Shown here one piece after another: positions 52,876 to 62,626 of a stretch of 64,000 nucleotides of DNA. Location of the stretch: NCBI RefSeq assembly GCF_014851815.1, contig NZ_JACVAJ010000001.1:1674001-1738000 (forward strand), read 5' to 3'. Made by a program: the position numbers and the translations under genes. The number at the start of each line of letters is the position of its first letter. Position 1 is the stretch's first letter. Under the pieces are notes generated by a model. It saw only the letters and a program-made list of their open reading frames with translations. It did no database searches and was not told the DNA's origin. The stretch comes from Pseudoxanthomonas sp. PXM01. GTDB taxonomy: Bacteria > Pseudomonadota > Gammaproteobacteria > Xanthomonadales > Xanthomonadaceae.

Positions 52876-54693
52876 TCATGCCGGCGGCAGCGACAGCCAG
52901 GTCAGGCGCCAGGCGCCGTCGACGCGACCGCCGGTACGGTAGTACGGCCAGAACAGCAGCGGCGGCCGGTAACCTAGTTGCAGTGCGATGCCCGGACCGT
53001 CGCTGTCGTCGGCCACCGGCAATACCTGCAGCCAGTCGTCCTGCGGGCCATCGGGCAGACGGATCGTCTCTTCGGTCTTGAAGCCGTCGACCAGCTCGGT
53101 GGCGTAGACCAGCGGCCCGCGCGTCAGCCCAACGTAGTGCAGATCCAGCACCTGCTGGCGCACGTCCGAGCCGTCGGGTGCGCGCGATTCCTGCACGTTG
53201 CGCAGCACCTGCCGGTGCAGCGCTGGCCGCAGCGGGAACAGCAGCTGCACCTGGTCGCCGGCGCGCCAGTGGCGACGCACGGAGACGAAGGTACCCGGCA
53301 CCACCGGTCCGCGCACCGCTTCTCCGTTGATGGCGACGGTCGCGCCTTCGGCCCACGAAGGAATGCGCAGGCGAAGCTCGAACGTGGCCTCGCGTTCGGG
53401 CTGCACTTCCAGCGAGATGTCGCCTTCGAACGGATAGCCGGTGTGCTGGCGCAGTACCAGCGTGCCGGCGGCGGGATGCGCCAGGCTGGCGTCGCCCGGA
53501 CCGTAGATCTGCACGCGGACGACATCACCCTGCACCGCGTAGGCGAGCGATGGCAGCTCCTCCAGCGCCATCGCGCCGCTGGACTTGCAGCAGCGCCAAT
53601 AGGTGGTGTGCACGCGGCGGCCGTTCGGGAACGAGTAGTAGCACCAGTCCTCGCCGTCGGGCGCGAATGCACCGAGCAGGTCGTTGTACGCGGTGCGTTC
53701 GATCTCTTCCGCATAGCGCGCCTCGCCGGTCAGGCGCAGCAGCTCGCGGTTGAACTGGATCCACGACAGCAGCGAACAGGTTTCGACATAGGCCAGCGGA
53801 CTGAAGGTACCGCGCGCGTTGAACACCTCGCGCGACCGGTGCGCCACGCCGCCCCACGGACCGCCGCCCAGCGTCAGGTGGTACTGGTGGATGTTCTCCC
53901 ACATCGCCTCGACGGCACGACGCAGCGCGGCATCGCCGGTGGAGCGGCACAGCTTGACCAGGCCGACCAGATTCCACAGCAGCTGGTAGGCCTTGCCGGT
54001 GGCGATCTCGGAGGCATCGGCGCCGGCTTCGATCGCGGGCAGCAGCCGCAGCGCGGGATGCGCGTTGGCCTGCGCCAGCACCTGCTGCGCCAGGGCAAGG
54101 AAGCGCGGCTCGCCGGTTTCCTCGTGCAGTTCCAGCGCGGCGTCCATCAGCACGGTGGCCGACATGCCGTGGTGGTTGCCGAGCGTGGTGATGTCGATGC
54201 CGTCGGCGAGCGCGTGCGCGCACAGGTCGGCGATGCGCGCGGCGGCCTGCGTGTAGCGGACATCGTCGAGTGCGCGTGCCGTCTCGATGAAACCGAGGAT
54301 CAGGTAGGCGTGCACCCACATGTCCCAGGTGCGCAGCGCGGGCGCGCCGTCCCAGCTGGGCGGCTTCGGCGGCTGTGGCTGGGTGAAGCGGCGCTCGGGT
54401 GCATAGGTGCCGAGATAGCCGTCGTCCTCCTGCACGGACAGCAGATAGTCGGCGACCTCGCGCAGGTGCGCGCCGAGTTGCGCATCGCCACTGCGGCCGT
54501 AGGCGCGCGCGGCGGCGGACAGCCACTTGCCGGCGTGCTCGCCATACCAGTCGCCTTCGGTGTTCTGCGCGCGGTGCGCGGGCGCGAACAGCGCGATGGC
54601 CGGACTGTCGGGACCGGTGATGAAGTGCGACAGGCGGCCGCGCCGGTTCGCATCGAGGGCGTCGCCCAGCAGGCCGCCGAGGGTGACCTTCAT
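52876..54693 (-). CDS. GH127-type glycoside hydrolase (beta-L-arabinofuranosidase-like, DUF1680)
   Basis: 605 residues from the ATG at 54693. An (alpha/alpha)6 catalytic domain with NTEGDWYGEHAGKWLSAAARAY, DDGYLGTYAP, HAYLILGFIETARALDD and NHHGMSATVLMDAALELHEETGE. The zinc/thiolate site typical of GH127 is present: Glu-Thr-Cys in YVETCSLLSW and the pair in WRCCKSSGAMALEELP. C-terminal beta-sandwich about 430-600. No signal peptide, so cytoplasmic. Starts 5 bp after the GH/FGE gene. Arabinofuranose or a related furanoside is the likely substrate. Confidence 0.85.
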   Translation of the reverse strand: MKVTLGGLLGDALDANRRGRLSHFITGPDSPAIALFAPAHRAQNTEGDWYGEHAGKWLSAAARAYGRSGDAQLGAHLREVADYLLSVQEDDGYLGTYAPERRFTQPQPPKPPSWDGAPALRTWDMWVHAYLILGFIETARALDDVRYTQAAARIADLCAHALADGIDITTLGNHHGMSATVLMDAALELHEETGEPRFLALAQQVLAQANAHPALRLLPAIEAGADASEIATGKAYQLLWNLVGLVKLCRSTGDAALRRAVEAMWENIHQYHLTLGGGPWGGVAHRSREVFNARGTFSPLAYVETCSLLSWIQFNRELLRLTGEARYAEEIERTAYNDLLGAFAPDGEDWCYYSFPNGRRVHTTYWRCCKSSGAMALEELPSLAYAVQGDVVRVQIYGPGDASLAHPAAGTLVLRQHTGYPFEGDISLEVQPEREATFELRLRIPSWAEGATVAINGEAVRGPVVPGTFVSVRRHWRAGDQVQLLFPLRPALHRQVLRNVQESRAPDGSDVRQQVLDLHYVGLTRGPLVYATELVDGFKTEETIRLPDGPQDDWLQVLPVADDSDGPGIALQLGYRPPLLFWPYYRTGGRVDGAWRLTWLSLPPA

Positions 54694-54698
54694 GGCAC

Positions 54699-56891
54699 TC
54701 ACGCCGCATCCACCACGCAGCGGAAGCCGATGCGGCCGGAACGGTCCTTCGACGGCGCCATCAGCAACAGCTTGCCGTGCTGGTCCAGCCGCTTGGCCTG
54801 CGGGAAGTACCAGTGCGAGGTGCGCGGCTCGTAGTCGCTGCCACCGCGCACGATGGCGGCGCGGGTGTGCTCGTCGTGGAACTCGTCCGTCCATTGCCAC
54901 ACCTTACCGACAAGGTCCATCACGCCGAACGGGCTGGCGCCTGCGGGATACGCGCCGACCTCGGCCGGCGGCGGCAGCACACGGCCGCGGAATACCGGCG
55001 GTGCCGCATCGTCGCGCCACGCATCGCCCCACGGATACAACCGACCATCGGTGCCCTGCGCGGCGTACTGCCACTCCCAGCCATGCGGCAGGCGCTTGCC
55101 GGCCCATGCGGCGTAGGCACGCGCATCCTCGATCGACACCCACGTCACCGGCCTGTTTTCCCAGTCTGGCTGCGGTGCGCCATCGCGCCAGTCGCGCAGG
55201 TAGTTGCCGGTGTCCTGCGGTGCGTAGCCGGTCGCATCCACGAACGCCTTGTACTGCGCATTCGTCACCGGATGGCGATCGATATGGAACGCCGCGACCT
55301 GCATCCGGCGGCGGTGGTGGCGACGCGCGGTCGGTTCCCACGGGAACTGCACGTCGACGCCTTCCCACACCTGCCCTTCGATCTCGATGCCCTGCACGGC
55401 GAACAGGAACTCGCCGGCGGGGATGGTCACCATGCCGTCCGGCGCAACGGCCTGCGGTGCCGTCGGTGCGATGGTCTGCAGGGTCTGCGGCAACGCGGTC
55501 CATTTCGCGGACAGCGAGGCGAGCGGTGTCGCCGCTTCCTTCGCCATCTCCGCGAGGAAGTCATCAAGTCCTTCTACCTCTACGCCTTCGCGCAAGGCCA
55601 GCAACGCGCCGAAGCCACGACCTTCCAGCGTCGTCTCGAGGATGGCCTGGCCATCGATGATGCGCGGCTGCAGCGTCGTGCCGTTCCACAGGTCGACGTA
55701 GCGCGTCCCCTCGACATGCGGCACCGCGAGCTGCTCGCCTTCGATCGGGTACTCGTGGCGGTTGACCAGCGTCCACACGATACGACCCTCGCCGGGGAAG
55801 CGGCTGGCGAAGATACCGGCCTGCAACGTGCGCTCGTACGGGCGCCAGTCGAGGCTGACGAACAGCGACGGGAAGCGGCGGTAGATCGCGGCGATGCGAC
55901 GCAGCGAGGCGGCATCGCGCGGGGTCAGCTGGTTCCACAGGCCCCACACGTTCTCCCAGGCGTTGTAGCCGACGCCGTTGAAGAAGATGTATTGCAGGTC
56001 GTGGTTGCGGTCGCGGCCCCAGCGGTTCTCGTAGTTGATCATGTGGCGCGGTTCCAGCCACTTGAACTTCGCGACCGGCGGCACGACCTCGTTCGGCGCC
56101 TTCTTGCCCCAGCTCTGCACGTTCCAGATCAGGTGCTCCTCGGCACTGATCGTGGACTCGGGCTGCACGACCACCGGATGGCCGAGCGCGTCGCAGGCAT
56201 CGAAGAACGCTCGCGGCACGCCGTTGTAGGTGTCGCCGTTGATGCCATCGGCACCGACGGCGTTGACGATCTTCGCGATGGCCTGCCAGTCGGGCTCGCC
56301 TTCGTCGCGGGTACCGTTGTCCCAGGGCATGGTGGTGAGGAACACGCGCACGCCGCGGCGATGGAAATCGTCGACCGCGCCACGCAGGCCTTCCAGGCCG
56401 CCCGGCAGGCTGCGCGCCAGGTCGAACTGGTTGCGGTCGTCCACGCCGATGTTGGGATACACGCACCACAGCAGCACGCTGTCGAGGCCGCCGAAGCGCG
56501 CTTCCAGGTCGTCGAGGTAGCGGTCGACCGTGTAGTGGCCGGCGACGGGATCGTAGAGGTAACGGTCCTCGACCATCACCTGCGCGTGCACGAAGTTGCG
56601 CTGCGCCCATTGCAGTTCCGGCCGGCGGTAGTTGGCGTCGTCGTAGCCGATGCGGGTGAGGTGTTCGCGGCGCCAGTCCTTCAGCTCGGCGACCCAGTCG
56701 TCGGCCGAGGCGTTGGCATCGATCTTCCACTGGCCGATATCGGCGAACGGCCAGCCCGGTGCCTTGCCCGGCGTGGGCAGGTAGCGCTGCGTGGTGACGT
56801 GGGAGAACTTGTATTCGGTCTTCACCGGCGGCGCGCGATCGTCGTCGTGCGGGTTGGCGGGCGAAGCATCGGGGGACGTGGGGGTGTTCAT
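54699..56891 (-). CDS. Glycosidase-like TIM-barrel protein fused to an FGE/SUMF1-fold domain
   Basis: 730 residues from the ATG at 56891, no signal peptide. About 20-470 looks like a TIM-barrel carbohydrate enzyme: GVRVFLTTMPWDNGTRDE, AVGADGINGDTYNGVPRAFFDACD, HPVVVQPEST, NYENRWGRDRNHDLQYIFFNG and a C-terminal beta region. About 505-730 is a formylglycine-generating-enzyme-like (SUMF1) domain: MVTIPAGEFLFAVQG, HPVTNAQYKAFVDATGY, PVTWVSIEDARAYAAWAGKRLP, YPWGDAW, VMDLVGKVWQWTDE and RIGFRCV. The FGE Cys pair after RGGS is absent (RGGSDYEPRTSH), so the module is probably non-catalytic. Carbohydrate binding is inferred. Confidence 0.8.
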   Translation of the reverse strand: MNTPTSPDASPANPHDDDRAPPVKTEYKFSHVTTQRYLPTPGKAPGWPFADIGQWKIDANASADDWVAELKDWRREHLTRIGYDDANYRRPELQWAQRNFVHAQVMVEDRYLYDPVAGHYTVDRYLDDLEARFGGLDSVLLWCVYPNIGVDDRNQFDLARSLPGGLEGLRGAVDDFHRRGVRVFLTTMPWDNGTRDEGEPDWQAIAKIVNAVGADGINGDTYNGVPRAFFDACDALGHPVVVQPESTISAEEHLIWNVQSWGKKAPNEVVPPVAKFKWLEPRHMINYENRWGRDRNHDLQYIFFNGVGYNAWENVWGLWNQLTPRDAASLRRIAAIYRRFPSLFVSLDWRPYERTLQAGIFASRFPGEGRIVWTLVNRHEYPIEGEQLAVPHVEGTRYVDLWNGTTLQPRIIDGQAILETTLEGRGFGALLALREGVEVEGLDDFLAEMAKEAATPLASLSAKWTALPQTLQTIAPTAPQAVAPDGMVTIPAGEFLFAVQGIEIEGQVWEGVDVQFPWEPTARRHHRRRMQVAAFHIDRHPVTNAQYKAFVDATGYAPQDTGNYLRDWRDGAPQPDWENRPVTWVSIEDARAYAAWAGKRLPHGWEWQYAAQGTDGRLYPWGDAWRDDAAPPVFRGRVLPPPAEVGAYPAGASPFGVMDLVGKVWQWTDEFHDEHTRAAIVRGGSDYEPRTSHWYFPQAKRLDQHGKLLLMAPSKDRSGRIGFRCVVDAA

Positions 56892-56904
56892 GGGGGATAT
56901 CGGA

Positions 56905-57852
56905 TCAGGAACCGGAAAGGCCGCTGTACGCGGCGAGCGCCTCGCGGCGCGGGGTTTCGTTGGTTTGCCCGGCAAGCCAGGCGTCGACCTCGGCGCGCGT
57001 CGGCACGCTGGTCTGCGCGCCCAGGCGCGTGCAGGCCAGCGCGGACGCGGCACTGGCGAAGCGTAGCGCGTCCGCCAGCGGGGCATGCTGCGCCAGGCGC
57101 GCGGCCAGGGCGCCGCAGAAGGTGTCGCCGGCCGCCGTGGTGTCGACGGCGTCCACCGGAAAGGCCGGTTGCAGGAAGAGTTCGCCACCGCGTCGCGCAA
57201 TGCAGCCGCGGGCGCCCAGCGTGACCACCACGCAGGGCACCGGCAGGCGCGCGAGCTGTTCGGCCAGCGTACCGGGGCCGGCCAGCGTGGCGAGTTCGCC
57301 TTCGTTGACGACCAGCAGGTCGACGTCGTCCAGCAGGCCCGCCGGCAGCGCAGTGGCGGGTGCCGCATTGAGCATGACGCGGACGCCGGCCGCGCGCGCG
57401 ACGTGCGCGAAGCTGGCGACCGTGTCCAGCGGGGTTTCCAGTTGCAGCAGCAGATGGCTTACACCGCGCAACGACGGCAGGTGGTGCGGCCGCAACGCTG
57501 CGTTCGCCCCCGGCGCGACGGTGATGGCGTTCTCGGCGTCGTCGGACAGGCAGATGAAGGCGGTGCCGCTGGCGACGTCCGGCGCGCGGATGACGTGCCG
57601 TTCGACGCCCGCCTCGGCGAGCGCCCGGTCGAGCACGGCCGCATACGGGTCATCGCCCAGCGCCAGCAGCATGCGTGTATAGGCGCCGCCGGCACGCGCG
57701 CAGGCCACCGCCTGGTTGGCGCCCTTGCCGCCCGGGAACGTGGCGAAGTCGCGCCCGAGCACGGTTTCGCCGGGTGCAGGTACATGCCCCGCGCGGACGA
57801 CGAAGTCGAGGTTGGCCGAGCCGGCCACCAGCACGGTGGTGGGTGCGGTCAT
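56905..57852 (-). CDS. Ribokinase-like PfkB family sugar kinase
   Basis: 315 residues from the ATG at 57852. PfkB fold: GSANLDFVVRAGHVPAPGETVLGRDFATFPGGKGANQAVACARAGG (PfkB signature 1, ribose-binding GGKGAN) and the C-terminal VDAVDTTAAGDTFCGALAARLA (signature 2 with catalytic Asp and the anion hole GAGD-type). Closest in pattern to ribokinase. Phosphorylates a pentose or related sugar released by the hydrolases. It overlaps the serine hydrolase gene by 4 bp and precedes the GH/FGE gene by 13 bp. Confidence 0.9.
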   Translation of the reverse strand: MTAPTTVLVAGSANLDFVVRAGHVPAPGETVLGRDFATFPGGKGANQAVACARAGGAYTRMLLALGDDPYAAVLDRALAEAGVERHVIRAPDVASGTAFICLSDDAENAITVAPGANAALRPHHLPSLRGVSHLLLQLETPLDTVASFAHVARAAGVRVMLNAAPATALPAGLLDDVDLLVVNEGELATLAGPGTLAEQLARLPVPCVVVTLGARGCIARRGGELFLQPAFPVDAVDTTAAGDTFCGALAARLAQHAPLADALRFASAASALACTRLGAQTSVPTRAEVDAWLAGQTNETPRREALAAYSGLSGS

Positions 57853-59084
57853 GGCCCGACCACCTGCTGCACATGGTTGTAGAACCCTTTGGCCACGCGC
57901 GGCAGATCGCCGGGCTTGTCGTTGGGCAGATGCTGCAGCAGGAGGATGCCGATGGACTGCGTGGCTGGATCGATCACGAAGGCCGTCGATGCCGCACCCG
58001 TCCAGCCGACCTGCCCGGCCGCACCGGTACGTCCCTGCGCGGCCGGGTCGAGCAGCACCGACAGTCCCAGGCCGAAGCCGCGTCCCGGCGTCTCGTCGAT
58101 CCACGGACGTTCCAGCCCCAACGGCGCCAGCTGATCGCGGAACATGTCGTCCATCAGCGCCACCGGCACGAACTGGCGTTCGCCCACGCGGCCGTGCGCC
58201 AGCAGCATGCGGGCGAAGGCGAGGTAATCCGACGCCGTGGAGTACAGCCCTCCCGCGGCACTGAAATAGGGATGCGGCCGGGTGCCGGGGTAACGTGCGG
58301 TCGGCTCATCGGACAGCACCAGTCGTCCGTCGCCATCGATGCGGCTCAGTTCGACGATACGGTCGCGCTGGTCGACAGACACTTCGAACCCGGTATCGAC
58401 CATGCCCAGTGGCACGAAGAACTCGGTATGCAGGTAGAGCGGCAGCGGCTGCCCGCTCCACACCTCGACGAGCCGGCCGAGCACTTCGGTATTGACGCTG
58501 TCGTAGCCCCGCTGCGTGCCCGGTTCGGACGCCAGCGGCACCTTGCCCACGCGCTGGACATAGGTGGCCAGGTCGAGGCTGTACTCCAGGCGCGCCTCGA
58601 TGCGACGACGCATGGCCTTGCCTTCTCCGATCGGGAAGCCGGCGGTGTGGGTGAGCAGGTGGCGGATCGTAGGAGACCGCACCGGCGCGCGGCCGATGCC
58701 GCTGACGCCCATCACCTTCAACCCCGCCAGCTCCGGCAGGTGCTTGCCGATCGGATCGTCCAGCGCGCCGTGGCCCTCGCCGATCAGACGCAGCACGGCC
58801 GCCGACACCACGGGCTTGGTCATCGAGTAGATGCGGTAGATGGCATCGTCCCGCAACGGGCGGGTGCGGGCGAGGTCGGCGAACCCCAAGGTCTCGTCGC
58901 GCACGATCCTGTCGTCGTGCAGCACGACCATGCGCGCACCGGGATATCCGGCATCCACCACGTGCTCCTGCAACCACGCACGCGTATCCGGCTGCGTCGG
59001 TGCCGCGACGGCGGCGGACGAGAGCATCAGCAGGGCGGACAGTGACAGCAACGCCCGCAGGCACGCTCCGTGTCGCGGGATCAT
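57849..59084 (-). CDS. Secreted serine hydrolase of the beta-lactamase/esterase family
   Basis: 411 residues. Signal peptide about 1-27 (LSSAAVAAP). Class C beta-lactamase-like fold: nucleophile motif SMTK (RIYSMTKPVVSAAVLRLIGEG), the Tyr motif YDSVN (Y-x-N type), and HLLTHTAGFPIGEGKA. Family members hydrolyse esters, amides or D-peptides. Beta-lactamase activity is not implied. Periplasmic location and coupling to the sugar kinase suggest removal of acyl groups from a glycan before import, an inference. Confidence 0.87.
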   Translation of the reverse strand: MIPRHGACLRALLSLSALLMLSSAAVAAPTQPDTRAWLQEHVVDAGYPGARMVVLHDDRIVRDETLGFADLARTRPLRDDAIYRIYSMTKPVVSAAVLRLIGEGHGALDDPIGKHLPELAGLKVMGVSGIGRAPVRSPTIRHLLTHTAGFPIGEGKAMRRRIEARLEYSLDLATYVQRVGKVPLASEPGTQRGYDSVNTEVLGRLVEVWSGQPLPLYLHTEFFVPLGMVDTGFEVSVDQRDRIVELSRIDGDGRLVLSDEPTARYPGTRPHPYFSAAGGLYSTASDYLAFARMLLAHGRVGERQFVPVALMDDMFRDQLAPLGLERPWIDETPGRGFGLGLSVLLDPAAQGRTGAAGQVGWTGAASTAFVIDPATQSIGILLLQHLPNDKPGDLPRVAKGFYNHVQQVVGP

Positions 59085-59208
59085 GCATTTCCTCCTGGAC
59101 CCGCTGCACCGCGGCAGGTCTCGTGGCGATGTTGCCGGGCCATCTCGGGATGGCCCTGCATCGAGGCGCCGTGCGACAGGTTCTCGCCGGCGCCGTGTCG
59201 GCGCTGGA

Positions 59209-61449
59209 TCAGAACGAGCGCTCGTAGGTCAGAGAATACATCCGGCCGCGGCCCGCCCAGTAGTTGCGGAAGCCCGGCACCTGCGACCAGGTCAGGATGT
59301 ACTGCTTGTCCAGCAGGTTCTCGACGCCCAACGAGAAGCGACCCACCTTGTCCACGGAGTAGTTCATGCTGAAGTCGAACAGCGTGTACCCGGTGGTGTG
59401 CTCTTCGTACTCGAAGCTCGTGTCGTTGTACTCGCGATAGTCGCTGCCGTAGAGATCGCGCGACATCTGCGTCGCGGAGCTGAGCGTCATGTCGCCCTTA
59501 GGCGAGAACTTCCAGCGCGCCGTCAGCACGAGCTTGTCCGGGTTGGTATCCAGCGCACCCATCGGCTTGTTGAGGCCACCCGCATCCCAGCGCCCTTCCA
59601 GGTCGGACGTCCAGAACGAAGTCCAGCCCTCGGTGTGGGCGTAGACGGCGGAGACCTTCCAGTCGTCGTTGACGTACCAGTCCACCGTCGCCTCGTACCC
59701 CTTGATGCGGGTCGGCGCGCGGTTCAGCACGAAATCGTTGGTGCGCCAGTCGACCGCGAGCGAGCTGCCGAAATCGGCGTTGGACTCGTAGTAGGACGCA
59801 CTGACGGACAGGTGCTTGCCGTGCCAGTTGAGGCCGATTTCCTTGTTGTCCACGATGATCGGCTGAAGATCGACGATCCCCTTGACGGTCTGGCCGTCGG
59901 TATCCACGTTGCGCAGCGGGATGCCGACATTGGGCAGTCCGAAGCCTTCTCCGTAGGCGACGAACGCCGACAGCTGGGGGGTGATCTGCCAGACCGCGCC
60001 CAGGTTCTTCATCGTGTCGGTGTAGCTCAGCGTTCCACCTTCGACGAACTTCCTGCCCCGGTACCAGGTGGTCGTGTACGAATCGACGTTCAGTTCACCA
60101 TCTTCACGGCGCAGGCCGCCGCTGATCGTCACCGGTCCGATCTCGTAGCTCAGCTGCGCGTAGGGCGCCAGGCTGATGTACTCCATCGGCGGAACCCACA
60201 GGCGGTCGGTCAATGCGAGGCGCTGGTCGGCGGTGTCCTTGACCCAGTCCACGCCGGCATGCAGTTCCAGGCCCTCGATGTTGAACAGGTCGGGACGCGT
60301 CCACGAGGCACGCAGGCCGCGCTTGTCCGAGCGGATCTCCGACTGGTCCCAGATGCGACCGTCGGGACCGTTCGGCGGGATGTCCGGATCCTGACGGTCG
60401 TTGCCGTCTTCCGGCGGATAGCGCATGGCCTGATCCGCCCAGTAGCCGTTGAGCACGAGCGTGCCGCCGAGGAAATCGGCATCGGTGTAGACCGCATTGA
60501 ACTGCTTGAAGTCGTTGAACTCGGCCTTGGTCTCGAACAGGTGACCGCGCTCCGAGGTGTTCGGTCGCGGATCCTCGCACCAGACGGGCTCATAGCGGCA
60601 ACCGTCGACCTGGCGGTAGTTGCCCTTGCCTTCGATCTTGAAGTCGCTGTAGCTGGCCTGCAGTCGCTTCTCCCCGGCTTCGCCGAAATTGAAGCCGGCC
60701 TTGACGAAGAGATTGTTGGCTTCCGAATCATGCAGCGAGCCGCTGGTATTCATGCCCAGGCGCACGCCGTCGCCGTCGTAACTCATGCCGCGATCGATCC
60801 GGGAAACGCCTACGACGACATCGAAATCGTCTTTCTTGTGGGACATGTTGGCGCCGATCTTCCAGCCCGCGCTGTCGTCCTTGAACTGGGTCGAATAGCG
60901 GGTGACGAGGCGGAACTTGGTGCCGTCCTCGCTCGGCTGGGTGGAGATGTAGTTGATGATGCCGCCTGCCGCGCCGATGCCTTCCGACGCCGAGGGGCCG
61001 TTGATGACCTCGATCCGTTCGACGATGCCCATGTCGGTGAACGTGGCGTTCCGGGTGCCCTCGCGCAGCGGCGAGCCCTGCGGCACGCCGTCGAACAGGC
61101 GCAGCGCGATGCGGCCGCGCAGATTCTCGCCGGTATTGCTCATGGCCTGGGATGCTTCCGAATAGCCGGGCACGGTGCGCGCCAGCACCGCGGTCGCGTC
61201 TTCGGTCACCAGCAGGGTGCGCTGGATATCCTCTTTCGACACCACATTGATGGCGCCCGGAATCTTCTCAACGGACTTGGGCGCGCGCGTACCGGTGACG
61301 ATCATGCGGTCCAGGTTGACGGCCTCCTTCCCGCGCTCCTGTTCCGCCGCCTTGTCCTCCGGCAACGGGGTGTTCTGTTGGGCTTGGACGCTGGCGCTGA
61401 CGGCGGCGGCCAGCAGGAAAACGCCGAACGCGGCGGGTACCTGTTTCAT
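59209..61449 (-). CDS. TonB-dependent outer-membrane receptor
   Basis: 746 residues. Signal peptide about 1-23 (VSASVQAQ). A TonB-box-like region is near 48-53 (RMIVTGTR), the plug about 55-165 (VEKIPGAINVVSKEDIQRT, GRIALRLFDGVPQ, IVERIEVINGPSASEGIGAAGGIINYIS), and a 22-strand barrel follows. It ends TYERSF with terminal Phe. Standard CirA-like size with no SusC-type N-terminal extension. Substrate could be a siderophore or an oligosaccharide. Its position between the LysR gene and sugar genes favours a glycan. 124 bp before the serine hydrolase. Confidence 0.92.
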   Translation of the reverse strand: MKQVPAAFGVFLLAAAVSASVQAQQNTPLPEDKAAEQERGKEAVNLDRMIVTGTRAPKSVEKIPGAINVVSKEDIQRTLLVTEDATAVLARTVPGYSEASQAMSNTGENLRGRIALRLFDGVPQGSPLREGTRNATFTDMGIVERIEVINGPSASEGIGAAGGIINYISTQPSEDGTKFRLVTRYSTQFKDDSAGWKIGANMSHKKDDFDVVVGVSRIDRGMSYDGDGVRLGMNTSGSLHDSEANNLFVKAGFNFGEAGEKRLQASYSDFKIEGKGNYRQVDGCRYEPVWCEDPRPNTSERGHLFETKAEFNDFKQFNAVYTDADFLGGTLVLNGYWADQAMRYPPEDGNDRQDPDIPPNGPDGRIWDQSEIRSDKRGLRASWTRPDLFNIEGLELHAGVDWVKDTADQRLALTDRLWVPPMEYISLAPYAQLSYEIGPVTISGGLRREDGELNVDSYTTTWYRGRKFVEGGTLSYTDTMKNLGAVWQITPQLSAFVAYGEGFGLPNVGIPLRNVDTDGQTVKGIVDLQPIIVDNKEIGLNWHGKHLSVSASYYESNADFGSSLAVDWRTNDFVLNRAPTRIKGYEATVDWYVNDDWKVSAVYAHTEGWTSFWTSDLEGRWDAGGLNKPMGALDTNPDKLVLTARWKFSPKGDMTLSSATQMSRDLYGSDYREYNDTSFEYEEHTTGYTLFDFSMNYSVDKVGRFSLGVENLLDKQYILTWSQVPGFRNYWAGRGRMYSLTYERSF

Positions 61450-61677
61450 GGTCTGTTCTCGGAATGCTTCGGTGGACGGCGAGCGCGCGTGCGCATCGGC
61501 GCGTGGCTAGGTGGGTATGCGAGAAAGGCCGCCCCGGCGGCCGGCGTGCCCAGCGTTCCTCCCAGACGCTCGAACCCGACGATGGTCAAAGCCTAGGTCG
61601 ACGCCCGTCACGGAAAAATCGCCCGCGGATATGTTCACAGGCTAGTTTTTGTAGCGTGCACTGCAACATGGCGACGC

Positions 61678-62553
61678 TCAGGCGTGGCCGGTGGCGGCAC
61701 GGCTCTCCTGCAACAGCACGGTAACCAGGCGGATGCGCACCGACGAGCGCGACCACACCATGCCGATCCGCCGCGGTTCGCTGGGCAGCGGCAGCGGGAT
61801 GCGGACCAGGTCCAGGCCTTCGGGCCACGGTCGCGCCCAGTCCGGCACCAGCGACACACCGAGCCCCCGATCCACCATCACCGCGATGGCATTGAGGCCG
61901 TTCAACTCGAACCGCTCGCGCGGCACGATGCCGGCGGCACGCAGGTACTCGTCCGCCACGCGGCCGCCCCACTGGTTGCGGTCGTAGCGGATCAGCGGTT
62001 CGGTGCGCAGCAGGTCGTGCGGATCGCGGCCCGCCATCCTCGCCGGCGCAATCATCACCAGCGGTTCCTCGCGCAGCAGTTGCCAGTCGCAGGTCTTGGG
62101 CAGGATGTACGGCGCCTGCAGCACCAGCGCGGCATCGAGCTCCCCGGCTTCCACCGCGCGATAGAGCTCGGCCGAATAGCCGGGACGGATGAAGACGTTG
62201 ATCTGCGGGAACTTGTCGACCATCCGCGCCAGGATGTCCGGCAGCATGCCCGCCAGCGCGGTCGGACAGGCACCGAGGCGAAGCTCGCCGGACACCTCGC
62301 TGTCGTTGGCGATGCTGCGCATGTCGGCGACGTCGCGCAGTAGGTCGCGCGCACGCTGCAGGATGCGCGAGCCTTCTTCGGTCAGGCTGACGGTACGGCC
62401 GGCGCGCGCGATCAGCGGCGCGCCGAGCTCGCGTTCGAGCGTGCGGATCTGCTGTGCCACCGCCGCGGGGGTGATGTTGAGCACGCGTGCCGCCGCCGCC
62501 ATCGAGCCGCGGTCGGCCACCACCACGAACGTATTCAGGAACTGGGTATCCAC
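61678..62553 (-). CDS. LysR family transcriptional regulator
   Basis: 291 residues. N-terminal winged helix (about 1-60): FLNTFVVVADRGSMAAAARVLNITPAAVAQQIRTLERELGAPLIARAGRTVSLTEEG. The co-inducer-binding domain spans about 90-290 (LRLGACPTALAGMLPDIL, GLGVSLVPDWARPW). Placed between the symporter gene and the TonB receptor gene on the same strand, so it probably controls the surrounding locus. 228 bp upstream of the receptor gene could hold its operator. The effector is unknown. Confidence 0.9.
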   Translation of the reverse strand: MDTQFLNTFVVVADRGSMAAAARVLNITPAAVAQQIRTLERELGAPLIARAGRTVSLTEEGSRILQRARDLLRDVADMRSIANDSEVSGELRLGACPTALAGMLPDILARMVDKFPQINVFIRPGYSAELYRAVEAGELDAALVLQAPYILPKTCDWQLLREEPLVMIAPARMAGRDPHDLLRTEPLIRYDRNQWGGRVADEYLRAAGIVPRERFELNGLNAIAVMVDRGLGVSLVPDWARPWPEGLDLVRIPLPLPSEPRRIGMVWSRSSVRIRLVTVLLQESRAATGHA

Positions 62554-62626
62554 GTGCGCTCCCCTCTTCGCGTCAGGCTACACGAGCCCGGATGCGCCAG
62601 CGATGGGACCTATGGCGCATGCGCGA

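Noticed and set aside
57849..59084. Possible antibiotic-resistance beta-lactamase
   Set aside because: The fold is shared with esterases and D-peptidases, and genomic context is a sugar locus, so resistance is not supported.
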